Source of the DNA: Acinetobacter sp. XS-4
GTDB taxonomy: Bacteria > Pseudomonadota > Gammaproteobacteria > Pseudomonadales > Moraxellaceae
Assembly: GCF_023920705.1 (NCBI RefSeq)
Contig: NZ_CP094657.1
Location: 2,480,001-2,544,000, forward strand
Reading direction: 5' to 3'
Length of the DNA stretch: 64,000 bases
Shown: one piece after another, positions 9,493-18,021 of the stretch
Position numbering within the stretch: the first letter of the stretch is position 1
Layout of the letters: the number at the start of each line of letters is the position of its first letter
Translations under genes and position numbers: made by a program
Notes under the pieces: generated by a model
The model's database searches: none
Told to the model about the DNA's origin: nothing
What the model saw: the letters and a program-made list of their open reading frames with translations, nothing else

Positions 9493-9569
9493 TTTACGAA
9501 ATTAGATGGTTAACTACACTATTATGCTACCTCGATGAAATCTGCTAAATATGAATTATTCATGTTAAT

Positions 9570-9590
9570 ATTATTCTAAAATGGAATAAT
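9570..9590. promoter_or_regulatory. Interrupted palindrome, candidate LysR operator
   Basis: ATTATTC and GAATAAT form perfect 7-bp arms separated by 7 bp. They lie in the divergent gap between the lrgA-like gene and the LysR regulator, immediately upstream of the regulator's start. Position and symmetry suit a LysR-type autoregulatory site, but no protein-binding evidence is available. Confidence 0.4.
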
Positions 9591-9602
9591 CTATTCTTTA
9601 TT

Positions 9603-10508
9603 ATGCTTTCTCTAAAATCATTACAGTGCTTCGTTACACTGGTAAAAACTAAAAGTTTTACCCGTACTGCTGAAGAGTTGTATCTCACTCAGCCCACCAT
9701 TAGTAAAATAATACAACAGCTTGAAGAACAGCTTCAGGTCCAGCTTTTGGTTAAGCCAGATCACGGGCGGAAAAGGCAAATCGAGTTAACTGAAATTGGA
9801 GAGCGCATTTATCAACATGCCATCGAGCTTCTTCAGGCAGAACAAAACATCTTTCTTGAGATAGAAAATTATCAACAATTAAAAACAGGGACTTTAAAAC
9901 TTGGCGTTCCGCCTTTAGGTTCACAGCTCTTAACGACTGCTCTGTTTGATTATCACCAGCAATGGCCAGAGATTGAATTGGCTTTTATGGAAGTAGGTTC
10001 GCGTGGTATTGAACAGGCCTTACTTAATAATGAGTTAGACGTCGGTGTTTTATTGCAGCCCTTTGATGAACAAATCTTTAATAGCATTGAATTATGTAAC
10101 TATCCTTTAATGGTCCTTTTACGTCGGGATGCAACTTGGGCAACTCGTAAAAAAATAAATCTAGAAGAACTACAACACCAATCGTTTTTAATGTTTCCTG
10201 AAAATTTCTCTTTAAATAGTATTATTCTTGATGCATGTAAGCAGCATGGTTTCTACCCAACCATTGCTTGTCGCACCAGCCAATGGCACCTCTTGGCAGA
10301 TATGGTGCTACAACGTATGGGAATCGCTCTCTTGCCACAATATTATACAGACATGCTTGACCCGACTTTATTTGCAGCAGTGCCACTCGAAAAACCAAAT
10401 ATTCAATGGCACTTAGTGATGGCCTGGAAAAAGAATCTTCCTGTCTCACCAGCAGTACAAGCTTGGCTTAGCATTATCCATCAGCATTTTCAGCACATTA
10501 AGCCCTGA
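9603..10508 (+). CDS. LysR-family regulator of the lrgAB-like genes (CidR-like)
   Basis: 301 residues. The N-terminal LysR winged helix-turn-helix is clear (SFTRTAEELYLTQPTISKII, about residues 18-37), followed by a periplasmic-binding-like effector domain. It is divergently placed from the lrgA/lrgB-like genes, the same arrangement as cidR next to cidAB in Gram-positive bacteria, so it is inferred to control them. The effector is unknown. Confidence 0.9.
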   Translation: MLSLKSLQCFVTLVKTKSFTRTAEELYLTQPTISKIIQQLEEQLQVQLLVKPDHGRKRQIELTEIGERIYQHAIELLQAEQNIFLEIENYQQLKTGTLKLGVPPLGSQLLTTALFDYHQQWPEIELAFMEVGSRGIEQALLNNELDVGVLLQPFDEQIFNSIELCNYPLMVLLRRDATWATRKKINLEELQHQSFLMFPENFSLNSIILDACKQHGFYPTIACRTSQWHLLADMVLQRMGIALLPQYYTDMLDPTLFAAVPLEKPNIQWHLVMAWKKNLPVSPAVQAWLSIIHQHFQHIKP

Positions 10509-10628
10509 CGTTGAACACTGAAATGGCTTAATTCAAAAACCGATAAAGCTTTTCCACAAAAAAGCTACCCAATCTTGGATCAGCTCACTTAGACTAGGTA
10601 CCATTGTTTTATGACATGGACAATAACA

Positions 10629-11255
10629 ATGAATAATGAACATTTTAAGCTGTACACAGATTCACAATTTCTAAGTCCCTATGCTTTTACAGTTTTTGTA
10701 GGGCTACATGAAAAACAAATTCCATTTGAAATAGCGACCATCAACTTAGGTCAGCAAAGCCAGTTTGAAAAGTCTTACGTAGAAAAGTCATTAACAGCCA
10801 AAGTGCCTGTACTTGAACATCATGATTTTGCTTTATCAGAATCTTCTGCCATTTTGGAATATATTGAAGAGCTTTATCCAGATACATCTATTTATCCAAA
10901 AGATATACAAGCACGTGCAAGAGCAAGACAAATTCAGGCATGGCTCAGATCTGACTTAGTGGCACTAAGAACTGAGCGTCCAACCGATGTTATTTTCATT
11001 CGGCCCAAGTCCACTCCACTTTCAGAAGAAGGCCAAAAATCAGCCGAGAAACTGTTCTTTGTTGCAGAAAAGCTTCTCGCTCCTCATGCAGAATTTCTTT
11101 TTGGTTCATGGAGTATTGTAGATGCTGAACTTGCCCTAATGTTGCAACGCCTCATTCAAAATGGCGATGCTGTTCCAGAGCATTTAAAAAACTATGCATT
11201 ACAACAATGGCAACGTCCAACCGTACAAAAATGGCTTGCCTTGCGACATAACTGA
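10629..11255 (+). CDS. yfcF: Glutathione transferase, YfcF type
   Basis: About 208 residues. The N-terminal thioredoxin-like domain (LYTDSQFLSPYAFTVFVGL, then KVPVLEHHDFALSESSAILEYIEE) and the helical C-terminal domain (RARARQIQAWLRSDL, ERPTDVIF) match what I recall of E. coli YfcF closely along the length. The first frame start at 10611 would add six residues; 10629 gives the same N-terminal length as YfcF and is preferred. The conserved SESSAI glutathione-binding turn is present. It is followed 32 bp later by a YghU-type transferase, so the two probably act together against oxidative or electrophilic stress. Confidence 0.88.
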   Translation: MNNEHFKLYTDSQFLSPYAFTVFVGLHEKQIPFEIATINLGQQSQFEKSYVEKSLTAKVPVLEHHDFALSESSAILEYIEELYPDTSIYPKDIQARARARQIQAWLRSDLVALRTERPTDVIFIRPKSTPLSEEGQKSAEKLFFVAEKLLAPHAEFLFGSWSIVDAELALMLQRLIQNGDAVPEHLKNYALQQWQRPTVQKWLALRHN

Positions 11256-11287
11256 ACCCTTTATGTACACCAGACACGAGATAAAAA

Positions 11288-12136
11288 ATGAGTGATTCAA
11301 ACTATATTCCTCCACAAGTTTGGCAATGGACTGGAGAAAAAACCGATTTAAACCAACCTACTTCAGGTGCGCGTTACGAGCATACACTTCCTGTCGGGAA
11401 ACATCCGCTCCAGCTCTACTCTTTAGCAACACCTAATGGTCAAAAAGTTACTATTTTGCTAGAAGAGCTTTTAGCATTAGGTCATCAAGAAGCTGAATAC
11501 GATGCATGGCTCATTAAAATTGGTGAAGGACAGCAATTTGGCAGTGGCTTTGTAGAAATTAATCCAAACTCTAAAATTCCAGCATTGGTTGACCATAGCC
11601 AAAACCCGCCATTAAGAGTGTTTGAATCTGGCTCAATTTTGCTTTATTTAGCTGAAAAGTTTAAAGCTTTCATCCCGACTGATATTGCTGCACGTACTGA
11701 ATGCCTTAATTGGTTATTCTGGCAAATGGGCAGCGCGCCTTACTTAGGTGGTGGTTTTGGACATTTTTATGCCTATGCACCCGTTAAAGTTGAATATGCA
11801 ATTAACCGCTTTGCTATGGAAACTAAACGTTTACTTGATGTGTTAGATCAGCATTTAGCAAAGCATGAATATTTGGCTGGTTCTGAATATAGCATTGCTG
11901 ATATTGCTGCATTCCCTTGGTATGGTGGTCTTGTTAAAAACTGGGTGTATAACGGCGCAGAGTTTTTAGGTGTTGATCAATATAAAAATGTTCAGCGTTG
12001 GGCAGATGCAATTTTAGCGCGTCCTGCGGTACAACGTGGTCGTATGGTCAATCGTACCTTTGGCGATTTAGAAACACAGTTACATGAACGCCATGATGCC
12101 AACGACTTTGATACCAAAACTCAAGATAAAGTTTAA
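11288..12136 (+). CDS. yghU: Glutathione-dependent disulfide-bond oxidoreductase, YghU type
   Basis: 282 residues, close to E. coli YghU (about 288). The N-terminal extension (YIPPQVWQW, then NQPTSGARYEHTLPVGKHP) is the hallmark of this subfamily, followed by the thioredoxin-like domain (YSLATPNGQKVTILLEELL) and the helical domain (FWQMGSAPYLGGGFGHF). YghU/YfcG proteins bind two glutathiones and show disulfide-bond reductase activity rather than classical transferase chemistry. It lies behind the YfcF-type gene and is followed by a strong terminator. Confidence 0.92.
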   Translation: MSDSNYIPPQVWQWTGEKTDLNQPTSGARYEHTLPVGKHPLQLYSLATPNGQKVTILLEELLALGHQEAEYDAWLIKIGEGQQFGSGFVEINPNSKIPALVDHSQNPPLRVFESGSILLYLAEKFKAFIPTDIAARTECLNWLFWQMGSAPYLGGGFGHFYAYAPVKVEYAINRFAMETKRLLDVLDQHLAKHEYLAGSEYSIADIAAFPWYGGLVKNWVYNGAEFLGVDQYKNVQRWADAILARPAVQRGRMVNRTFGDLETQLHERHDANDFDTKTQDKV

Positions 12137-12152
12137 TCATCATTTCTAAAAT

Positions 12153-12183
12153 AAAACCCACTTTTGCTCAAATAGTGGGTTTT
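12153..12183 (+). terminator. Rho-independent terminator
   Basis: The arms AAAACCCACT and AGTGGGTTTT enclose an 11-base loop and end in a T-rich stretch just after the yghU-type gene. It may also serve the convergent DUF2000 gene. Confidence 0.85.
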
Positions 12184-12216
12184 ATTAATATATATTATTA
12201 AAAATTATTTAGCCTA

Positions 12217-12623
12217 TTATTGATGTAGTGAAAGTCCTTTAATTGCCTTATCAACTGCTTTTTTAGGCCCTCTTAGCGCTACCCCAACCAAATTTAATTG
12301 ATTTGCATCGTCGGCCAAAAAGACGGCCCGATTATCCTCATCATTTCCTGTAGAAAACATGGCGTGTACATAGGGAATAATCGTTAAATCTTGTTCAATC
12401 GCTTTGCGATGCGCTTTTTGCAGTCCTGATAAATCCCCTTCAAATACCAACATTGGCTGCCCTAGCATGTTGCCATATTCATAACCATTTGATCGATATA
12501 AGGTTTACCCAACATTTCAGGTACAGCCGAGGCAATTCCCGTTGCCAAAAAAGCCACCACATTTAGCCTTTGCCAAGTCGCAAGATCGTTACGGACAATC
12601 AACGCAATTTTTGTGTCAAACAT
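12217..12623 (-). pseudogene. DUF2000-family protein, single-base frameshift
   Basis: Two adjacent reverse frames together make one DUF2000 protein. The first, from an ATG at 12623 behind GAGGTTT, reads MFDTKIALIVRNDLATWQRL and continues to MLGKPYIDQ. The second continues as GYEYGNMLGQPMLVFEG and ends at 12217 with the family's GVALRGPKKAVDKAIKGL. The switch falls in a short T run at 12488-12490 (an A run on the coding strand). Adding one base restores YIDQNGYEYGN and a full protein of about 135 residues. It could be a true inactivating deletion or a homopolymer sequencing error. DUF2000 function is unknown. Confidence 0.8.
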
Positions 12624-12684
12624 AAACCTCTATCCTGAATCATTTATCTCAAGTCATTCATCATGCCTAATCTAGATTTTTCTC

Positions 12685-12726
12685 GTCTTGTACGTTTGTG
12701 CAAGCGTCATCACAAACGTACAAGAC
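12685..12726. repeat. 16-bp perfect inverted repeat in a divergent promoter gap
   Basis: GTCTTGTACGTTTGTG and its exact reverse complement are separated by 10 bp. The element lies between the 5' ends of the DUF2000 gene (minus) and the LysE gene (plus). There is no T tract after either arm, so a regulatory site or RNA hairpin is more likely than a terminator. Confidence 0.65.
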
Positions 12727-12778
12727 CCTAAATTTACGAATCAGTATGCTGGGTTATTTTTGATTCAGTAGATTCGTT

Positions 12779-13381
12779 ATGGAAATCTTTCTTTATACCT
12801 TAAGTGTGATGTATAGCCCCGGCCCAGTAAATTTTATGGGTTTAAATTCGGGCCTTACGGGACAGTTCAAAAAAACAATTTATTTTTTTATAGGTGTCGG
12901 CTGTGCCATGTTGATGCTATTCATGATTTTTGGATATATCGGTGCCGCGATCATTCCACAAAATGCCTTGCACTATATTGCTTTGTTTGGCGCGTGTTAT
13001 ACATTTTACCTTTCATATCAAATGCTAAAGTCAGATATTGATATGAGTGATGAAGCCACTGAAGTTCAGGTGCTTTCGTTCTGGAATGGTTTTTGGATAC
13101 AAGCTTTAAATCCAAAAGGGATTTTAGTCATTTTGCCTGTTACAACCATTATGTACCCCACAGCACACATCATTGGCGTTCACATATTTTTGGTTTCTTT
13201 GCTCATTTCAATTGGTGCAGCGGGCGCACCCTTCCTTTACTCGTGCGCTGGTGCAATATTAGGCAAAAAAATTAAAAATAAAATTTGGTTTAATCGCCTA
13301 AATAAAACCATGGCAATGATGCTAATCGTTTCTGGCATATTTATGCTTTATGATTTTTTGAAAGGTATAAATCTAATTTAA
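12779..13381 (+). CDS. LysE-family amino-acid exporter
   Basis: A 200-residue membrane protein with about six helices. The family signature near the N-terminus is visible as SPGPVNFMGLNSGLTG, and NGFWIQALNPKGILVILP is the usual second conserved motif. LysE/RhtB proteins export amino acids such as lysine, threonine, cysteine or homoserine lactone; the substrate here is not evident. An AraC-type regulator follows convergently and may control it. The gap upstream contains a long inverted repeat. Confidence 0.85.
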   Translation: MEIFLYTLSVMYSPGPVNFMGLNSGLTGQFKKTIYFFIGVGCAMLMLFMIFGYIGAAIIPQNALHYIALFGACYTFYLSYQMLKSDIDMSDEATEVQVLSFWNGFWIQALNPKGILVILPVTTIMYPTAHIIGVHIFLVSLLISIGAAGAPFLYSCAGAILGKKIKNKIWFNRLNKTMAMMLIVSGIFMLYDFLKGINLI

Positions 13382-13430
13382 GATGCAAACTATGTCAGTC
13401 TAAAATAGGCTGACTTTTGAATCATTTGGT

Positions 13431-14249
13431 TTAAGAAGCTAATTTATTAATCATCCGCCATCTGGCTGGGGTTAAACCAAATGCTTTTAGAAAATGGCGT
13501 GACATATGGCTTTGATCAAAAAATCCGGCAATCAATGAAGCTTGAGTCAATGACTCGCCATACATCAGACAGGACTTCACAACCTCTAACCTACGCATGG
13601 TCATATATCGATGTGGACTTGTACCAAACAAGAGTCGAAAATCGCGTGAAAGACTCCAACGGTCTCGTCCCACATTTTTTTCAATATCATCTAAAGAGAT
13701 ATTTTCATATAAAGAAGCATGTATAAACTCTCTAGCACGCTCCGCTGCGACATAGTCATAACTATGAGAAGTTCGTTGATGGTTACCAGAAATTTCGTAA
13801 AGTGTGGTTGCCAAATCATATAAAGCATCTTGGTTTTCTAAAGAGTCGATATGTTGATCTATTCCTTGCAGTAACACATCAGTTGCTTTAAATAACCGAG
13901 GATCCTGACTCAAGCCATTTTCAAAAAATGGTAAAGGTTTACCCTTCATAATTTCCTGTAGGGTTGCAGGTTCTACGTACACCATCCGATATCTAAAACC
14001 GTCTCGACTACCTGACTCTCCATCATGTTTTTCATCAGGATGTAAAACCATCGTCATACCCGGCAAGCTATGTTTCATCTCTCCACGATAATGAAAGCTT
14101 TGAACACCTGTTAATGTTCGACCAATTGCAAAAGTATCGTGGCGATGCGACTCATAAGCATGATCGGTAAAAAAGGCTTCAATTCGTTCTAGACTATTAG
14201 GATCAGAATTTCTAACAATCCAATCATTTGCATTGGGTAATTCAATCAC
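13431..14249 (-). CDS. AraC-family transcriptional regulator
   Basis: 272 residues. The N-terminal cupin-type sensing domain shows HAYESHRHDTFAIGRTL and LHPDEKHDGESG; the C-terminal double helix-turn-helix covers about residues 165-270, with the GFFDQSHMSRHFLKAFGLTPARWR signature split by a proline. AraC regulators of this short cupin type often sit next to LysE exporters, as here (convergent LysE gene, 49 bp away). The sensor part resembles the truncated regulator at the left edge of the window. Confidence 0.9.
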   Translation of the reverse strand: MIELPNANDWIVRNSDPNSLERIEAFFTDHAYESHRHDTFAIGRTLTGVQSFHYRGEMKHSLPGMTMVLHPDEKHDGESGSRDGFRYRMVYVEPATLQEIMKGKPLPFFENGLSQDPRLFKATDVLLQGIDQHIDSLENQDALYDLATTLYEISGNHQRTSHSYDYVAAERAREFIHASLYENISLDDIEKNVGRDRWSLSRDFRLLFGTSPHRYMTMRRLEVVKSCLMYGESLTQASLIAGFFDQSHMSRHFLKAFGLTPARWRMINKLAS

Positions 14250-14302
14250 ATATTCACCAAAAATTTATATGTGCTAGAGAGCATTCTAACTATACGTTAT
14301 CG

Positions 14303-15205
14303 TTATTTTGAAAAATAGCCTGTATATAACTCACTCAGCCAAGCGACAAAAACTCGTACGCGTGGTGAGAGCTGCCGATGCTGTGGATATAAAGCAGAAA
14401 CTGACATCTTAGGGGTTTCCCATTCAGATAAAACCTCAACCAGTCGCCCGTCTTTTAATTCATTTGCCACATGATAACGCGGTACCTGAATTAAACCTGC
14501 CCCACGTAAAGCAGATAATACATAGTTTTCAGCATCATTTACCGAGATCCAGCTTTTCAAAAAATAATCTTGTTTTTTGCCATTCACCATCAATTCAAAT
14601 GGATAATTCCGCCCGCCTGATGTCGAAAAGAAATTAACACAATAATGTGATAACAAATCTTCTGGTTGCTGAGGCGTTCCATATTTATTTAGATAGTCAG
14701 CACTTGCACAAATCACTTGAGGCATATCGACCAAATGTCTAGCAATTAAAGTGGAATCCTCCAAACGCCCCGCCCTCACCACACAGTCTATCCCTTCTCT
14801 AATAAGATCAACTAAGCGATCTCCTGTACTAATTACCAGTTCAATGTCGGGGTACAATTCGTGAAATTGGTCGATATTAGGTAAAACAATTTTGGTCGCA
14901 TGTGCGCCTGATAAATCTACACGCAATAAACCACGGGGCTGAGTAATTACATTCCGTAAGGATGATTCTGCATCATCAAGTTCCGATAATATTTGTGTAC
15001 AACGCTCATAAAATGCCTGTCCATCTAACGATGCTCTTACATGCCGTGTAGTCCGCTCTAATAAACGGCATTGCAAGTTATTCTCTAAATCTTTAATGGC
15101 GTTACTTGCTGTAGCACGTGGGATATTCAGTTGATCGGCTGCCTGACTAAAGCTACCCAGCTCTACTATGCGGGTAAAAAGTTGCAAGGTATCAAATTTA
15201 TCCAT
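14303..15205 (-). CDS. LysR-family regulator
   Basis: 300 residues. The N-terminal helix-turn-helix (SFSQAADQLNIPRATASNAI) and C-terminal effector domain are typical of the subgroup found next to short-chain dehydrogenases, with a VDCVVRAGRL-like segment (GIDCVVRAGRLED). It is divergent from the SDR gene at 15332, across a 126-bp gap, and most likely represses or activates it. The inducer is unknown. Confidence 0.92.
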   Translation of the reverse strand: MDKFDTLQLFTRIVELGSFSQAADQLNIPRATASNAIKDLENNLQCRLLERTTRHVRASLDGQAFYERCTQILSELDDAESSLRNVITQPRGLLRVDLSGAHATKIVLPNIDQFHELYPDIELVISTGDRLVDLIREGIDCVVRAGRLEDSTLIARHLVDMPQVICASADYLNKYGTPQQPEDLLSHYCVNFFSTSGGRNYPFELMVNGKKQDYFLKSWISVNDAENYVLSALRGAGLIQVPRYHVANELKDGRLVEVLSEWETPKMSVSALYPQHRQLSPRVRVFVAWLSELYTGYFSK

Positions 15206-15331
15206 AGTGCTCGTTTTTTAACTCCATCTATTATTAATGAATATGGAATTATCTTATCCAATTATGAAGATTTATCCCATATTTCTATACTATTAAAATA
15301 AGCCATACTTACACAAACAGGCAATCTAAAA

Positions 15332-16069
15332 ATGAATATTTCAAAAAAGACAGCTCTTGTTACAGGTGCATCACGTGGTATTGGTCGTGCAATTGCTGAA
15401 CGCTTAGCCCAAGATGGCTTTTATGTCATTGTTAACTATGCTGGCAATAAGGTGCATGCCCAAGCAACTGTAGATCATATTGTGGAACAAGGTGGTCAAG
15501 CTTCTGCTATTCAAGCCGACGTAGCAAATGAATATGAGGTGGGTCGTTTATTTCAAGAAGCAAAAGCCGTTAATGGTCAATTAGATGTAGTAGTTCATAG
15601 TGCCGGTATTATGCCTATGGCAAAAATTACCCCTGAAAGTCTGCCAGATTTCGATAAAGTAATTCATACCAATTTACGTGGTGCGTTTTTAATATTGGCT
15701 CATGCAGCTGAAACAGTTCCAGATGGTGGCCGGATTATTACCCTTTCAACTAGTGTAATTGCTAAATCCTTTCCGGCATATGGCCCCTATATTGCTTCAA
15801 AAGCAGGTGTAGAAGGCTTAGTACATGTGTTAGCAAATGAGTTACGCGGCCGAAATATTACTGTAAATGCAGTTGCACCCGGCCCGACAGGAACTGACCT
15901 TTTTTATAATGGAAAAACTGATGAGCAAGTGGCAGCTATTGCAAAACTCGCTCCATTAGAACGAATCGGAACACCTGAAGAAATTGCCAGTGTAATTGCT
16001 ATGTTAGCAGGCCCAGATGGACGCTGGGTAAATTCACAAGTCATTCGGGTAAATGGTGGATTTGCTTAA
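15332..16069 (+). CDS. SDR-family oxidoreductase
   Basis: A 245-residue classical SDR: TGASRGIG cofactor motif at residues 12-19, HSAG in place of NNAG, the catalytic serine in LSTS, an intact YIASK motif, and APGPTGTDLF. This subgroup (often annotated as 3-ketoacyl-ACP reductase-like) is common behind divergent LysR genes. The native substrate cannot be deduced. A likely terminator follows at once. Confidence 0.9.
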   Translation: MNISKKTALVTGASRGIGRAIAERLAQDGFYVIVNYAGNKVHAQATVDHIVEQGGQASAIQADVANEYEVGRLFQEAKAVNGQLDVVVHSAGIMPMAKITPESLPDFDKVIHTNLRGAFLILAHAAETVPDGGRIITLSTSVIAKSFPAYGPYIASKAGVEGLVHVLANELRGRNITVNAVAPGPTGTDLFYNGKTDEQVAAIAKLAPLERIGTPEEIASVIAMLAGPDGRWVNSQVIRVNGGFA

Positions 16070-16079
16070 TTTTTAAAAT

Positions 16080-16104
16080 CGTGTGGATTATTTTAATTCA
16101 CACG
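16080..16104 (+). terminator. Hairpin after the SDR gene
   Basis: CGTGTG and CACACG pair around a short AT-rich loop, with additional A/T pairs outside, ending near a short T run (GGTTTGT). It is a moderate-strength rho-independent terminator candidate. Confidence 0.55.
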
Positions 16105-16303
16105 GTTTGTACTAAATATTAAAATTTATTAAATATGTTATGAAAAAACTTTATTAGATTAACTAATACTATTCTGCAAGAAACATTCACTCTCCTTATT
16201 TATCAAAATAATATATATAAATAGATATTCCTTATTTTTGCTTATATTTAAAACCGCGTAAATTGAACAATAACAATCTGAATCGAAGATAAGGATATAT
16301 TCA

Positions 16304-16813
16304 ATGAATGCTAAATTAAATACAGAAGCCCCTCAAAGCTTTATCTCAACTGGTTCAAATCCATCCTTGTCAAATGAAGATATTCTTTCTAAAGCAAAGC
16401 AATATGCACAAGACCATGAACTGAATTTTAGTGGAAGTCTATCACCCACTGATGCATGGCAGCTCGTACAACAAGAAGAGGCTGTTTTAGTTGATGTACG
16501 CACCAATGAAGAACGTAAATTTGTAGGATATGTTCCTGAAACTATTCATGTTGCTTGGGCAACAGGTACGTCATTTAATCGCAATCCACGTTTTTTAAAA
16601 GAGCTTGAATCAAAAGTTGGCAAAGATAAAACCATTCTTTTGCTATGTCGTAGTGGCAACCGTTCAGCACAAGCAGCCGAAGCCGCATTTAATGCAGGTT
16701 TTGAGCACATTTATAACGTTCTTGAAGGCTTTGAAGGCGACTTAGATGATAACCAACAACGTAATCAGAAAAACGGCTGGCGTATTCATCAACTCCCTTG
16801 GCAACAAGACTAA
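16304..16813 (+). CDS. Rhodanese-domain sulfurtransferase of the encapsulin locus
   Basis: 169 residues with one rhodanese domain. VLVDVRTNEER opens the domain, and the active-site loop CRSGNRS carries the catalytic Cys115 that would bear a persulfide. The first 40 residues are a helical lead with no signal peptide, so it is cytoplasmic. A good Shine-Dalgarno (AAGGA) precedes the ATG. It is the first of four genes (rhodanese, serine acetyltransferase, encapsulin shell, cysteine desulfurase). In related family 2A encapsulin loci such proteins are thought to move sulfane sulfur into or out of storage; that role is inferred here. Confidence 0.88.
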   Translation: MNAKLNTEAPQSFISTGSNPSLSNEDILSKAKQYAQDHELNFSGSLSPTDAWQLVQQEEAVLVDVRTNEERKFVGYVPETIHVAWATGTSFNRNPRFLKELESKVGKDKTILLLCRSGNRSAQAAEAAFNAGFEHIYNVLEGFEGDLDDNQQRNQKNGWRIHQLPWQQD

Positions 16814-16849
16814 TACTTTAATCAATTTTCAGTGAATCAAGGAAAGCTT

Positions 16850-17773
16850 GTGACTCAATGGAACATTAATGCTGTTGTACAGGGCTTACAACAAGCAAGG
16901 CATGACTGGCGTCAGCAACAGCACAGAACCAAAGAATTTGGGGGCCGTGAACTTCCGTCTAAAGAAGCTTTAAAAGCTATTTTAGATGACCTTTGCGGCA
17001 TTTTATTTCCAATGCGTTTAGGCCCTGCCGACCTACGCCAAGAAACTGAAGATTCTTATATTGCCTACACGTTAAATCGAGTGCTGACAGCCTTACATGC
17101 TCAGGTACAACTGGCTTTAAATTATGAGGCAAAACGACATTTGGGTCATTTGAGCACAGCCCAACAACCACAGGAACTTGCTCAAAATATTGTGCAGGAT
17201 TTTGCCAACACACTGCCTTCTATACGTCGTCTTTTAGATGGCGATGTGCGAGCGGCTTATGAAGGTGATCCGGCAGCACATAGTGTGGATGAAGTATTAC
17301 TCTGCTATCCGGGCATCTTTGCGATTATTTACCACCGTATTGCACATCAGCTCTATGCTCAAGTGCCTCTATTGTCTCGTATTATTTCTGAGTTGGCACA
17401 TTCTGCAACGGGCATTGATATTCATCCCGGTGCACAAATCGGTAAAGGATTTTTCATTGATCATGGTACAGGTGTGGTGATTGGTGAAACCAGTGTCATT
17501 GGGGAACGTGTTCGTATTTATCAGGCAGTAACACTTGGAGCTAAACGTTTTGAAACGAATGATGATGGTGCTTTGAAAAAAGACTATACACGCCATCCAA
17601 TTGTTGAAGATGACGTTGTGATCTATGCAGGCGCCACGATTTTAGGCCGTATTACGATTGGCCGAGGTTCTATTATTGGGGGTAATGTCTGGCTTACACA
17701 TAGTATTGCTGCGGGTAGCCAGATTTTACAGTCACCAAATGAGTCTTATCAAAAAAATCATATTCCCAGTTAA
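16850..17773 (+). CDS. epsC: Serine O-acetyltransferase, EpsC/SrpH type
   Basis: About 307 residues. It is the longer EpsC/SrpH form of serine acetyltransferase, with an N-terminal helical domain (DLRQETEDSYIAYTLNRVL) and a C-terminal left-handed hexapeptide-repeat domain containing the catalytic region GIDIHPGAQIGKGFFIDHG. It makes O-acetylserine, the acceptor for sulfide in cysteine synthesis. The frame opens at a GTG at 16832, but AAGGAAAG suits the GTG at 16850 better. It follows the rhodanese gene by about 36 bp. SrpH accompanies the SrpI encapsulin in sulfate-starved cyanobacteria, so cysteine supply for the encapsulated desulfurase is the natural role. Confidence 0.9.
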   Translation: MTQWNINAVVQGLQQARHDWRQQQHRTKEFGGRELPSKEALKAILDDLCGILFPMRLGPADLRQETEDSYIAYTLNRVLTALHAQVQLALNYEAKRHLGHLSTAQQPQELAQNIVQDFANTLPSIRRLLDGDVRAAYEGDPAAHSVDEVLLCYPGIFAIIYHRIAHQLYAQVPLLSRIISELAHSATGIDIHPGAQIGKGFFIDHGTGVVIGETSVIGERVRIYQAVTLGAKRFETNDDGALKKDYTRHPIVEDDVVIYAGATILGRITIGRGSIIGGNVWLTHSIAAGSQILQSPNESYQKNHIPS

Positions 17774-18021
17774 AAACTATAGATATTAAATAAATAGATA
17801 AGGAGACAAATAAATACTAAGAACTTAGCAAATTAATTAAATTCTTATTTCTAATTTAAATATATTTTTATTTTAAAAATAGTTTTTTTAATGAATAAAC
17901 TTCTTATTTTAAAACTTTATAACGCTCTTTTATTTTAAAACCAGAACTAATTCTAGTTTATATCCATCCTAGAATTTTTAATTTTTGATTTACCAAGCCA
18001 CTGTAATAAGGAAAAAGATTC

